Below are positions 24,652 through 32,502 of a stretch of 64,000 nt of DNA, piece by piece. This DNA is from Anaerotruncus rubiinfantis (lineage in GTDB: Bacteria > Bacillota > Clostridia > Oscillospirales > Ruminococcaceae), in contig NZ_FKLA01000009.1 in assembly GCF_900078395.1 (NCBI RefSeq), positions 820,614-884,613 of the forward strand, in the 5' to 3' direction. The stretch's first letter is position 1, and every line of letters begins with the position of its first letter. The translations under genes were made by a program, and so were the position numbers. The notes under the pieces were generated by a model, which saw only the letters and a list, made by a program, of their open reading frames with translations, made no database searches and was not told the origin of the DNA.

Positions 24652-25191
24652 TCAATAATTTTGAGCGCGCACCTGGAACCATGCCTGTGGTTTCTCGCAG
24701 ACCGGACACATCTTGGGCGCTTCGGGTCCCTCGAAGATATGGCCGCAGTTGAGGCAGATCCAGGTGACCTGCTGCGGCTTTTTGAATACCATCTGGTTCT
24801 TGACATTCTGGAGCAGCGTTTCATAGCGTTCCATATGCTCTTTTTCCACTTGGCCAACCAGTGAGAACAGCGCGGCGATCTTGTCGAAGCCTTCGGCTTT
24901 GGCTTCCTCGGCAAAGGTTTTGTACATCTCTTCCCATTCGTAACGCTCGCCGTTGGCGGCGTCCTGCAGGTTCACATCGGTGGCGGGCATGCTTTCATGC
25001 ACCAGCTTGAACCAGATTTCAGCGTGTTCCTTTTCATTATTCGCGGTCTCCTCGAAAATGCGGCCGATCTGTTCAAAACCATCCTGTTTGGCTTTGGCAG
25101 CATAGAAGGTGTATTTGTTGCGGGCCTGGCTTTCGCCGGCAAACGCGGCAAGCAGATTGGCTTCGGTTTTGGAACCTTTGAGAACTTTCAT
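24652..25191 (-). CDS. rbr: Rubrerythrin
   Basis: 179 residues. The N-terminal four-helix domain carries the diiron ligands (AAFAGESQARNKYTFYA, then EETANNEKEHAEIWF, later GQVEKEHMERYE); the C-terminal rubredoxin-like domain has CLNCGH and CPVCEKPQAWF for one iron. Rubrerythrin reduces hydrogen peroxide in anaerobes. Two ATGs are possible: 25197, only 3 bases from GGAG, and 25191, 9 bases away; I prefer 25191 because it gives the usual start MKVLKGSKTE. Single leftward gene beyond the mrp terminator. Confidence 0.93.
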   Translation of the reverse strand: MKVLKGSKTEANLLAAFAGESQARNKYTFYAAKAKQDGFEQIGRIFEETANNEKEHAEIWFKLVHESMPATDVNLQDAANGERYEWEEMYKTFAEEAKAEGFDKIAALFSLVGQVEKEHMERYETLLQNVKNQMVFKKPQQVTWICLNCGHIFEGPEAPKMCPVCEKPQAWFQVRAQNY

Positions 25192-25236
25192 ATCCATAAA
25201 ACTCCTTTGTCAGAATCTTTATGGATAGTTTCGCCC

Positions 25237-25274
25237 AAAAAAACCCGCTTCATACAATGAAGCGGGTTTTTTTT
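25237..25274. terminator. Terminator of mrp
   Basis: AAACCCGCTTCAT, ACA, ATGAAGCGGGTTT with seven A on one side and eight T on the other. It starts five bases past the mrp stop on the minus strand and precedes rubrerythrin. Confidence 0.88.
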
Positions 25275-25278
25275 ACCG

Positions 25279-26112
25279 TTATTCCTGCAAATTTTCCACA
25301 GCGTCGGCGGCTCCGTCCATCCAGTCGCCTTCAAACAGCTCGACAACGCCTTTATCCACGACCTGTGCGATGTCGGGATTGATCGGCAGCTTCGCAAGCA
25401 CCTTGAGCCCATGCTGCGCGGCGATTGCATCGATGTGGCTCTCGCCGAAAATCTGAATCTTTTTGCCGCAGTCGGGACACTCGACATAGCTCATATTTTC
25501 CACAATACCGAGAATCGGGATTTTCATCATGTCGGCCATCTTGACCGCCTTTTCCACGATCATCGAAACCAGTTCCTGCGGGGAGGCCACCACAATGATC
25601 CCATCGAGCGGGATCGACTGGAAAACGGTGAGCGGCACATCTCCGGTTCCGGGCGGCATATCAACAAACAGGTAATCCACATCGTTCCAGATCACATCGG
25701 TCCAGAACTGTTTGACCACGCCGGCAATGGCCGGACCGCGCCAGATGACAGGATCGCTCTCGTTCTCAAGCAGCAGATTGATCGAGATAACGTCGATGCC
25801 GGTTTTGCTCTTGACCGGGTAGATCCCCTCCGGACCGCCTTCGGCGCGTTCATGCAGGCCGAACGCCTTGGGGATCGACGGGCCGGTGATATCCGCGTCC
25901 ATGATTGCGGTGTTGTAGCCGCGGCGGTTGAGGAGCACCGCGAGCATCGAGGTGACAAGGGACTTGCCGACGCCGCCCTTACCGCTCACCACGCCAATTA
26001 CCTTGCGGATACAGCTCAGTTCATGGGGCTTTTCGAGGAAATCCTCCGGCTTCATCTGCCGCTCGCTGCAGTTTTGGCTGCAGGATTCACAATTGTGGTT
26101 ACATTCGCTCAT
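25279..26112 (-). CDS. mrp: Mrp/NBP35-type iron-sulfur carrier ATPase
   Basis: 277 residues. The deviant Walker A VVSGKGGVGKSLVTSML, DADITGPSIPKAFG, and VDMPPGTGDVPLTVFQ mark the Mrp/ApbC/NBP35 ATPase family, which loads iron-sulfur clusters on apoproteins. The N-terminus has a cysteine-rich extension (CNHNCESCSQNC) and the C-terminal half a CPDC pair for the bridging cluster. Many relatives start with a DUF59 domain; this one does not. Leftward single gene. The window's many Fe-S proteins give it plausible clients. Confidence 0.92.
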   Translation of the reverse strand: MSECNHNCESCSQNCSERQMKPEDFLEKPHELSCIRKVIGVVSGKGGVGKSLVTSMLAVLLNRRGYNTAIMDADITGPSIPKAFGLHERAEGGPEGIYPVKSKTGIDVISINLLLENESDPVIWRGPAIAGVVKQFWTDVIWNDVDYLFVDMPPGTGDVPLTVFQSIPLDGIIVVASPQELVSMIVEKAVKMADMMKIPILGIVENMSYVECPDCGKKIQIFGESHIDAIAAQHGLKVLAKLPINPDIAQVVDKGVVELFEGDWMDGAADAVENLQE

Positions 26113-26180
26113 TTAACAGTACATCTCCTTTTGGAGTATTATCCACACGAATATTAGTATATTGCGCCCTGGACGGTTTG

Positions 26181-26768
26181 TCAAATCGAAAATCGGCCTT
26201 CACAATGCGGTTGCAGGATTGCTTCCAGCGTTTCGCGCGGGAGCTCCCGGATGGGGCGGATGGGTTCAGGCTGTGGTTCATATGGCGCGATCTGCTTTTC
26301 AAACCAGACAACGTCGCGCCATGCACCGCACTTGAAGCCCGTGTTCCGGAAAAAACCAGCCCGGGTAAAGCCCATCGAGAGATGCAGCTTTTCGCTTTTC
26401 AGGTTTGGCTGGGTGACCACACCGTAAACCGTTTTGATATTCTGCAGCTTCAAAACTTCCATTAAAACCCCATATAATTTCCGACCGAGTCCTTTTGATG
26501 TGACGGACGGGTCAAGGTAGATCGAAAGTTCGGCGTTCCACTGGTATGCTTCCCGCTCCATCTGCCGGTGGGCGTAAGCATATCCGACGGCCCGCCCGCC
26601 TTCCTCGCAGACCAGGTAAGGATATACGCTGGAAATGGATGCAATCCGCTCGGAAAACGCCTGCTCGGTGGGGAGGGTGTATTCAAAGGTGATTGTGGTT
26701 TCGATATACTGCGCATAGATGCGCAGCAATGCCGCGGCGTCATCGGGGGCGGCAAACCGGATTTTCAT
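26181..26768 (-). CDS. GNAT N-acetyltransferase, phosphinothricin acetyltransferase-like
   Basis: 195 residues. The start MKIRFAAPDDAAALLRIYAQYIE, then TITFEYTLPTEQAF, and ELSIYLDPSVTSKGLGRKLYG (acetyl-CoA pyrophosphate loop, here SKGLGRK) followed by SEKLHLSMGFTRAGFF are characteristic of the Pat/YwnH branch. Members acetylate amino-acid-like compounds such as methionine sulfoximine. The C-terminal 25 residues (REL...LEAILQPHCEGRFSI) extend beyond the family core. ATG 26768 follows CAGGAGGAATTCTC. The natural substrate is unknown. Confidence 0.87.
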   Translation of the reverse strand: MKIRFAAPDDAAALLRIYAQYIETTITFEYTLPTEQAFSERIASISSVYPYLVCEEGGRAVGYAYAHRQMEREAYQWNAELSIYLDPSVTSKGLGRKLYGVLMEVLKLQNIKTVYGVVTQPNLKSEKLHLSMGFTRAGFFRNTGFKCGAWRDVVWFEKQIAPYEPQPEPIRPIRELPRETLEAILQPHCEGRFSI

Positions 26769-26844
26769 GAGAATTCCTCCTGGAGATTTCTGGCTTTTAT
26801 CTTAACACGAAGCGGCGGTCTTGACAAGGCGCGCATGGGAAAAG

Positions 26845-26878
26845 AGAAGGCGTGAAATGATTGCACATTTCACGCCGT
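26845..26878 (-). terminator. Terminator of the YczE-like gene
   Basis: GGCGTGAAATG (26849-26859) and CATTTCACGCC (26866-26876); on the minus strand it is followed by TTCTCTTTTCCC. It lies 25 bases past the gene's stop. Confidence 0.65.
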
Positions 26879-26901
26879 ACTGATAAAATAGAAGGGAACG
26901 C

Positions 26902-27585
26902 TCAGGAAGGATCGGGCTGTGCCGCCGGGGCGGCCGGAAAGAGCCGCCAGCGTTCACAGCACAGACAGATGAGATGCTTTTTGAACCAGCCCGCACAGGT
27001 CCCCACTGTCAGAGCGGCGACCAGCGTGCCTTCCCGCACGCCCGAAATATGATGCATCGCCAGAAGCGAAATGAGGATCGCCAGGATCACAAGCGTGACA
27101 TCGCAGCCGGTTTTCGCCTTGCCGAACGCGACGCCCCACTTTTGAGAAATCGCCTTGGCCATCCCGTCCGCCGGGAGGATGAGCGCGTCCGCGACCACCT
27201 CAACCGCCACACCGAACCCCAGCGCCGCACATCCGAGCAGAAGCATTGCGATTTGGGACAGATAATTTGGCAGAGGGACTGCGCGCAGAAAATACATATT
27301 CAGATCGATCCCGGCGCTGAATACGAGCGTCGCGGGAAGCTGCAGCAGCTGGGTCAGCTCGAAATCCCGCCGGAGGATCGCCGCCTGCACGCCAAGCATC
27401 ACGATGTTGGTGAGCAGGGTGAAGGTGCCAAGCGACAGCGGGAAGAGAAAGGTGAGCACATAGGCGAGCGAGGAAATCGGGGAGGTGCCGAGCCCCGCGC
27501 GGGTGACCAGCGCGACGCCGGCCGCGCAGAAATAAAGCCCGGCGAAAAAGACGGCATAACGACGGAAAAGCTGGGAACGAAGCAT
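26902..27585 (-). CDS. YczE/YitT-like integral membrane protein
   Basis: 227 residues, five to six membrane helices. The signature of the YczE (YyaS/YitT-like) family is near the N-terminus: GVALVTRAGLGTSPISSLAYVL, then TFTLLTNIVML; a later loop reads VADALILPADGMAKAIS, similar to the conserved PGDG region. The function of the family is not known; some members affect secretion of lipopeptides or are linked to transporters. The tail is Pro/Ala-rich after a CLCCERW segment. It is divergent from dinB, whose start is 170 bases to the right. Confidence 0.8.
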   Translation of the reverse strand: MLRSQLFRRYAVFFAGLYFCAAGVALVTRAGLGTSPISSLAYVLTFLFPLSLGTFTLLTNIVMLGVQAAILRRDFELTQLLQLPATLVFSAGIDLNMYFLRAVPLPNYLSQIAMLLLGCAALGFGVAVEVVADALILPADGMAKAISQKWGVAFGKAKTGCDVTLVILAILISLLAMHHISGVREGTLVAALTVGTCAGWFKKHLICLCCERWRLFPAAPAAQPDPS

Positions 27586-27754
27586 TTCAACACCACTAAC
27601 TAATGTTTTTTATCTCTAAAAAATATTTTTATTAAACTTGTCCGTCTTTATTTTACCACGCCAAAGCAGAAAATAGCAACGAAATAATGACCAAAAAAAC
27701 CGAAAAAATTTTAATGAAATTGCGAATGTCAAACGGATGGAAAGGAGGCGCGGG

Positions 27755-28999
27755 ATGGATCGGACCATTTTGCACTGCGACTGCAACGGCTTTTACGCAT
27801 CGGTGGAATGTATCCTGCGTCCCGAATTGCGCGAGACCCCGATGGCGGTCTGCGGAGACCCGGAAAGCCGCCATGGGATCATCCTGGCCAAAAACGAGCT
27901 GGCCAAGCGTTATCAGATTCAAACCGCCGAAACGGTCTGGCAGGCCAGGCGCAAATGTCCAGGCCTTACGCTGGTGGCGCCTCATCGGGATCAGTATCAG
28001 AAATATTCACGGCTGGTCAACGCGATCTATGCGCGCTATACCGATCAGATCGAGCCGTTCGGCATTGATGAGAGCTGGCTGGATGTGACCGGCAGCCGCG
28101 GGCTTTTCGGGGACGGCAAAACCATCGCGGATGAGATCCGGCGGGTGGTGCGCGCCGAACTTGGTCTCACGGTGTCGGTCGGGGTCAGCTTCAATAAGAT
28201 ATTCGCCAAACTCGGCAGCGATTACAAAAAGCCGGACGCCACCACCATTATCAGCCGGGAGAATTTCCGGGAGATCGTTTGGCCGCTGCCAGTGACCGAT
28301 CTGCTCTATGTGGGAAAAGCTGCGGCGCAGATCCTCCGGCAGGTTGGCATCACCACAATTGGGGAACTGGCGAAAGCCGACCGGGAGGCGCTTTCAAAAC
28401 GCCTTGGGAAGATGGGTGAGACACTGCACGACTATGCCTGTGGGTTGGAGGACAGCCCGGTGCGCCCGGCGGATGAAGCGCGGGAGATGAAATCGGTCGG
28501 AAACGGCATGACTTATAAGCGCAACCTGCACGGGATGGCAGATATCCGGCTTGGCGTACTCACGCTGGCAGATGAGGTTGCCGCCCGGCTGCGGCGCCAC
28601 GGCATGAAATGCAGGACGGTGGTGGTGACCATCCGCGACCCGGATTTTAAAACAATCACCCGGCAGCGTCCGCTTGAAAAGGCAAGTCATCTGGGCAAAG
28701 AACTGTCCGACGCGGCGCTTGCGATTGTCCGGGAGTCGTGGGATCTGCGCAGACCGATCCGGATGCTGACCATCACCGCCGCAAATCTGGTGGAGGATGG
28801 GTTGGAAACCGAACAGCTGAGCTTTTTCACTCCGCAGCAGGATGAGCAGGCACGCGAAAAGCAGGAAAAGCTGGAGAACGCGGTGGATGGTATCCGTGAC
28901 AAATTCGGTAAGAGCGCGATCAGCCGGGCCGGGGTACTCGGCAACGATCTGGGGATCGACCGGCACCGGGAGCTGCCGGAGGGATACAAGGGCCCCTGA
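27755..28999 (+). CDS. dinB: DNA polymerase IV (Y-family)
   Basis: 414 residues. The palm starts with MDRTILHCDCNGFYASVE, which contains the first metal-binding aspartate; IEPFGIDESWLDVTG has the second catalytic Asp-Glu pair. SVGVSFNKIFAKLGSDYKKP is typical of DinB. Near residue 362 the sequence TEQLSFF matches the beta-clamp-binding QL(S/D)LF motif, and the little-finger domain precedes it. The enzyme extends past damaged bases with low fidelity. ATG 27755 follows AAAGGAGGCG by 4 to 5 bases. No LexA box is obvious upstream, and the gene stands alone before a strong terminator. Confidence 0.93.
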   Translation: MDRTILHCDCNGFYASVECILRPELRETPMAVCGDPESRHGIILAKNELAKRYQIQTAETVWQARRKCPGLTLVAPHRDQYQKYSRLVNAIYARYTDQIEPFGIDESWLDVTGSRGLFGDGKTIADEIRRVVRAELGLTVSVGVSFNKIFAKLGSDYKKPDATTIISRENFREIVWPLPVTDLLYVGKAAAQILRQVGITTIGELAKADREALSKRLGKMGETLHDYACGLEDSPVRPADEAREMKSVGNGMTYKRNLHGMADIRLGVLTLADEVAARLRRHGMKCRTVVVTIRDPDFKTITRQRPLEKASHLGKELSDAALAIVRESWDLRRPIRMLTITAANLVEDGLETEQLSFFTPQQDEQAREKQEKLENAVDGIRDKFGKSAISRAGVLGNDLGIDRHRELPEGYKGP

Positions 29000-29020
29000 C
29001 CGCGGGATCGATGGGCCGAA

Positions 29021-29066
29021 AAAGCGTCTTGGGAAACGGCGGGACAGCCGTTTCCCAAGACGCTTT
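29021..29066. terminator. Bidirectional terminator between dinB and the Fe-S membrane protein
   Basis: A perfect 20-bp stem: arms 29021-29040 and 29047-29066, loop GGGACA, flanked by AAA and TTT. Confidence 0.8.
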
Positions 29067-29090
29067 GCAGGTTGCGGTTATTCAGCCGCT

Positions 29091-29660
29091 TCAGTGTCTT
29101 TTCAGCTTGCAGATGGCCTGCGTCATCGTGCCCATCGGACACCAGACGCACCAGGAGCGCGGTTTCCAGAGCAGCATGCTTACCATCCCGAGGATGGTGG
29201 AGGTGAGCATCAAGCTGTAAAAACCAAAAGCGAACTGCGCCACCCACGGTGTGACCGCAGTTCCCTGGTAGGCAAAATGCCAGGGCAGCCGGAAGGTCCA
29301 GAGCAGGGTGACCGTTTCATGCAGGTTCCGGCTGCCTGAAAATACCAGCCAGGTGGAAAAAAGCATGTTGATAAACATCAAAAGGAAAAAAGTCAAAAAG
29401 CCGTAGCGCCACCATTTGGCTCCGATCCAGCCGGGGGTGGGGCGGTTGCGGGACAGGCGGCTGCCAAGCAGTTCGAAGAGCTGGCCGCGCCCGCAGTAAC
29501 GATTGCAGTACCCTTTTGAACCGCCGAAAACCGCGAAGCCAAGCGGCACCAGAAAACAGATCATTCCCAGCCACGCGAACAGGATGTTGAAAAACCCGAG
29601 CGCCAGATAAACGGCAGATGCGACCCAGAGAAAATCGTACCATTTTTTGGATTTTTTCAC
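29091..29660 (-). CDS. NapH/NosR-like 4Fe-4S membrane protein
   Basis: 189 residues, GTG start at 29660 after AAGGAGGTGG. Four membrane helices surround two cysteine motifs: GYCNRYCGRGQLFELLG and WCVWCPMGTMTQA, which resemble the CxxxCP-type clusters of the NapH/NosR/YccM quinol-side electron-transfer proteins but sit in a much shorter chain. It probably moves electrons from the membrane pool to the small ferredoxin encoded directly upstream, whose stop overlaps this start (GTGA). The final acceptor is not encoded here. Leftward two-gene operon. Confidence 0.8.
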   Translation of the reverse strand: MKKSKKWYDFLWVASAVYLALGFFNILFAWLGMICFLVPLGFAVFGGSKGYCNRYCGRGQLFELLGSRLSRNRPTPGWIGAKWWRYGFLTFFLLMFINMLFSTWLVFSGSRNLHETVTLLWTFRLPWHFAYQGTAVTPWVAQFAFGFYSLMLTSTILGMVSMLLWKPRSWCVWCPMGTMTQAICKLKRH

Positions 29661-29857
29661 GCGGTTTCCACCTCCTTGACAGCGATTGCCCCGGCAGGAC
29701 AGATTTTGGCGCACCTGCCGCACCCGATACAGAGCGCTTCACTGATTGTGGCGACGATGCCGCGCGGAACCGAAAGGGACGCGCACGGGCAGATTTTGAT
29801 GCAGGCGCCGCAGGCTACGCACCGATCCGGATTGATATTGGCCAGCCGTTTTGCCAT
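29657..29857 (-). CDS. 2x[4Fe-4S] ferredoxin
   Basis: 66 residues. Two classical cluster motifs: CVACGACIKICPC and CIGCGRCAKICPAG. A low-potential electron carrier in the cytoplasm. ATG 29857 follows AAGGGGAG; the frame runs 14 codons further without a site. The stop overlaps the GTG of the NapH-like gene, so both are made together. Fifty bases upstream lies the 31-bp palindrome at 29910-29940. Confidence 0.9.
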   Translation of the reverse strand: MAKRLANINPDRCVACGACIKICPCASLSVPRGIVATISEALCIGCGRCAKICPAGAIAVKEVETA

Positions 29858-29909
29858 GAGATGACTCCCCTTTTCTTTATGCTGAAACCAGCATACCACA
29901 GCCTATGCC

Positions 29910-29940
29910 CTCATTTCTGTGACCAGGTCACAGAAATGAG
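29910..29940. promoter_or_regulatory. 31-bp perfect palindrome upstream of the ferredoxin operon
   Basis: CTCATTTCTGTGACC, a central A, then GGTCACAGAAATGAG. The core TGTGACC-A-GGTCACA resembles a Crp/Fnr-family operator (TGTGA...TCACA) with a spacer one base shorter than usual. It lies about 50 bases before the ferredoxin ATG, where an operator would be expected. Confidence 0.6.
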
Positions 29941-29941
29941 G

Positions 29942-29985
29942 AGCGGCCCGCTTCGGAGATCTAATCTGAAGCGGGCCGCTTTTTA
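29942..29985 (+). terminator. Rightward terminator with no upstream rightward gene
   Basis: AGCGGCCCGCTTC (29942-29954) pairs with GAAGCGGGCCGCT (29968-29980), followed by TTTTTAT. No gene reads rightward into it for over 900 bases, so it may end a short RNA or antisense transcript. The remainder of 29986-30370 shows no convincing gene. Confidence 0.6.
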
Positions 29986-30379
29986 TAGAAAGCGCGTGTA
30001 ATCCGCGCCGTTGACTTTTTGGCCTGTCCAACCCGCCGGACCGGTATTCCGACCATCCGGCGGATGAACAGTGATAATCATAAATCCATGGCTTTTGCGG
30101 ACAGCCAAGGATTGTATCCGCATGTTTGGCGGCAAATGATGGTTGTGATGAGAGGGATAAAATGGTATCACGCTTAAAAAAGAGAGTTTTCAGGGTTATT
30201 GCTGCATCGGCATCACCGGCCCTTTCCTTTGGTGTGATTACAGTATAGCGGGACTCTATGAAGCCCGTTTGAAGAATTTTTGACTTTTAACGGGGAAAAA
30301 TCTGACTAAACTGTTTCGTAAAATTGAACGTTGGACGGATTGCCCAAATATAAAGAGAAATATTCATCGCTTTGACGAA

Positions 30380-30434
30380 TTTTACGTGGATTTTACAGAG
30401 CTGAGCTTGTGACTTTACAATGTAAAACTATAAT
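30380..30434 (+). promoter_or_regulatory. Pho boxes and promoter of the pst operon
   Basis: TTTTAC at 30380 and 30391 and CTTTAC at 30413 are spaced 11 and 22 bases, i.e. on one helical period, as in Firmicutes PhoP sites (TTTACA-type repeats). TTGTGA (30407-30412), 16 bases and TATAAT (30429-30434) form the promoter. The response regulator PhoP is encoded in the operon. Confidence 0.7.
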
Positions 30435-30508
30435 AGCACTCGTACAAAAGAGAATCTGTACGACAAAACAGCAATGAATTTTACATGAAATAAGAAAGGT
30501 GAAAAACT

Positions 30509-31441
30509 ATGAAAAGAATTCTTGGCATAACACTTGCGGCAATGATGTCCCTTTCGCTGCTCGCCGGATGCGGCGGCTCCGATGAGCCTTCTTCGAGCAC
30601 CGCCCCCGCGGCGCCCGCTTCCTCCGCAGCCCCGGCTTCTTCCGAAGCGCCCAAAGGTATGGAAGGCCCGATCACCGTTGTCTCCCGGGAACCCGGTTCC
30701 GGTACCCGCGGCGCGTTTATCGAATTGATGGGCATTGAGGAGAAGGGCGCGGACGGTACAAAGACCGACCACACCACTCAGGATGCGGTTATTGCCAGCC
30801 AGACCAACGTGGTTATGACCAACGTCGCGGGCGACCCGAACGCGATCGGTTACATCTCCCTCGGTTCGCTCAATGACACCGTGAAAGCGGTCAATGTTGA
30901 CGGCGTGGAAGCGAACGCCGAAAATGTCAAAGCCGGCACCTATAAGGTCGCGCGTCCCTTTAACATCGCCACCAAAGGCGAGCCCACTGGCCTTGCGAAG
31001 GATTTCATCGACTTCATCATGTCAAAAGAAGGCCAGCAGATCGTAGTTGACGCCGGCTACATCGCGGTTGCGGATGACGCCGCCGCCTATGCGGGTGACA
31101 AGCCCCAGGGCCGTCTGGTCATCGCTGGATCCTCCTCGGTTTCCCCGGTTATGGAAAAGCTGGCCGAAGCCTACAAAGCGGTCAATGCCGGCGCTGAGAT
31201 CGAACTGCAGACCAGTGACTCCACTGCGGGCATGACCGCCGCGATCGACGGCACCTGCGACATCGGCATGGCTTCCCGCGGGCTCAAAGATACCGAATCC
31301 GCCGAGCTTGTCGGCCTGGCGATTGCAAACGATGGCATCGCGGTTGTGGTTTCTCCGGAAAATCCGGTTGAGAACCTGACCAGTGAGCAGATCAAAGGCA
31401 TCTTCACCGGCGAAATCATCGACTGGGCCGACGCCCAGTAA
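30509..31441 (+). CDS. pstS: Phosphate ABC transporter substrate-binding lipoprotein, circularly permuted
   Basis: 310 residues. A signal peptide ends in a lipobox (SLLAGC, Cys21), followed by a Ser/Ala/Pro linker to about residue 48. The phosphate-binding fold is in an unusual order. Residues 53-187 match the C-terminal part of ordinary PstS (ITVVSREPGSGTRGAFIEL, later NAIGYISLG, FIDFIMSKEGQQIV). Residues 201-310 match its N-terminal part (GRLVIAGSSSVSPVMEKLAE, DSTAGMTAAIDGTCDIGMASR, then SEQIKGIFTGEIIDWADAQ at the C-terminus). Ordinary PstS has these halves the other way round, joined by W..VGG. Phosphate-binding loops SSSV, ASR and GSGTR are all retained. It is followed by pstC, pstA and pstB. 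Confidence 0.92.
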   Translation: MKRILGITLAAMMSLSLLAGCGGSDEPSSSTAPAAPASSAAPASSEAPKGMEGPITVVSREPGSGTRGAFIELMGIEEKGADGTKTDHTTQDAVIASQTNVVMTNVAGDPNAIGYISLGSLNDTVKAVNVDGVEANAENVKAGTYKVARPFNIATKGEPTGLAKDFIDFIMSKEGQQIVVDAGYIAVADDAAAYAGDKPQGRLVIAGSSSVSPVMEKLAEAYKAVNAGAEIELQTSDSTAGMTAAIDGTCDIGMASRGLKDTESAELVGLAIANDGIAVVVSPENPVENLTSEQIKGIFTGEIIDWADAQ

Positions 31442-31457
31442 ACAGGACCAACCTCCT

Positions 31458-31494
31458 GTGTCCGGCCGCCGTGGGAGCGACGGCGGCCGGACAC
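31458..31494 (+). terminator. Hairpin between pstS and pstC
   Basis: A 15-bp perfect stem (31458-31472 with 31480-31494, 7-base loop) without a U-tract, followed by a second stem at 31547-31578 (GAAAAGGGGCGGA / TCCGCCCCTTTTC). They probably protect the pstS message or reduce read-through, giving more binding protein than permease. Confidence 0.6.
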
Positions 31495-31614
31495 CCTCGA
31501 AAGAATTCCTCTGAAAGCGAGCGCTTTTTTTCTTTTCTTTCCTTCCGAAAAGGGGCGGACAAAAATCCGCCCCTTTTCCCAAAGCGGCGGCCAAAATCCG
31601 GAAAGGGTGTTACA

Positions 31615-32502
31615 ATGAACAAATTCAAAGAAAAAGCGATGGAGATCCTCTTTTTGATCTGTGCACTGGCTTCGATCATCGCGGTGCTGCTGATCTGTCT
31701 GTTCCTTTTTGCGAACGGCCTGCCCGCGATGGCAAAGATCGGCGTGTTCGACTTCCTGCTCGGAGAAAAATGGGCGCCGTCCGATGTGCCCGCATCTTTT
31801 GGGATCTTCCCAATGATCCTGGGCAGCATCTATGTGACCGCCGGAGCAATCCTGATCGGCGTGCCGGTTGGAATCCTCACAGCCATCTATCTCGCATATT
31901 TCTGTCCCAAAAAGCTGCATGCGGTTTTAAAACCCGCGGTGGAACTGATGGCGGGCATCCCTTCGATCGTCTACGGCTTCTTTGGAATGGTCGTACTGGT
32001 GCCGGAAATCCGCACCATTGGACGGGCGCTCCAGCAGGCGGGCGTCTTTCGGAAGGTGGATAACGGAGGCAGCATCCTGACCGCTTCGATCCTGCTGGGT
32101 ATCATGATCCTGCCCACCATCATCGGCGTGTCAGAATCCGCCCTGCGCGCTGTGCCGGGCAGTTATTATGAAGGCGCGCTGGCGCTTGGCGCGACCCATG
32201 AGCGCGCCGCTTTCTTCGCGGTTCTTCCAGCGGCAAAATCCGGTATCCTGGCGGGTATCGTGCTGGGCATCGGCCGGGCGATTGGCGAAACGATGGCGGT
32301 CGTGATGATCGCGGGCAACCAGCCGCGCATACCGCAGAATATTTTTCAGGGGGTGCGCACTCTGACGGCGAACATCGTGCTGGAGATGGGCTACGCCGCC
32401 GAGCTGCACCGGGAAGCGCTGATTGCGACCGGCGTAGTGCTGTTTGTATTCATCCTGCTCATCAATCTGACTTTCTCGGTGCTCAAAAGGAGGATGGGAT
32501 AA
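31615..32502 (+). CDS. pstC: Phosphate ABC transporter permease PstC
   Basis: 295 residues with six membrane helices. The N-terminal helix is followed by the extracytoplasmic GVFDFLLGEKWAPSD region typical of PstC; the cytoplasmic coupling loop reads YYEGALALGATHERAAFFAVLPAAKSGILAG, and AIGETMAVVMIAGN follows. With PstA it forms the inner-membrane pore for phosphate. ATG 31615 follows GGAAAGGGTG; the frame extends 48 codons upstream through the intergenic hairpin without a site. It abuts pstA (TAAATG). Confidence 0.95.
   Translation: MNKFKEKAMEILFLICALASIIAVLLICLFLFANGLPAMAKIGVFDFLLGEKWAPSDVPASFGIFPMILGSIYVTAGAILIGVPVGILTAIYLAYFCPKKLHAVLKPAVELMAGIPSIVYGFFGMVVLVPEIRTIGRALQQAGVFRKVDNGGSILTASILLGIMILPTIIGVSESALRAVPGSYYEGALALGATHERAAFFAVLPAAKSGILAGIVLGIGRAIGETMAVVMIAGNQPRIPQNIFQGVRTLTANIVLEMGYAAELHREALIATGVVLFVFILLINLTFSVLKRRMG

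Noticed and set aside
29983-30171. A 62-codon leftward frame in the gap before pstS
   Set aside because: No ribosome site, no homology, and the composition does not suggest coding.
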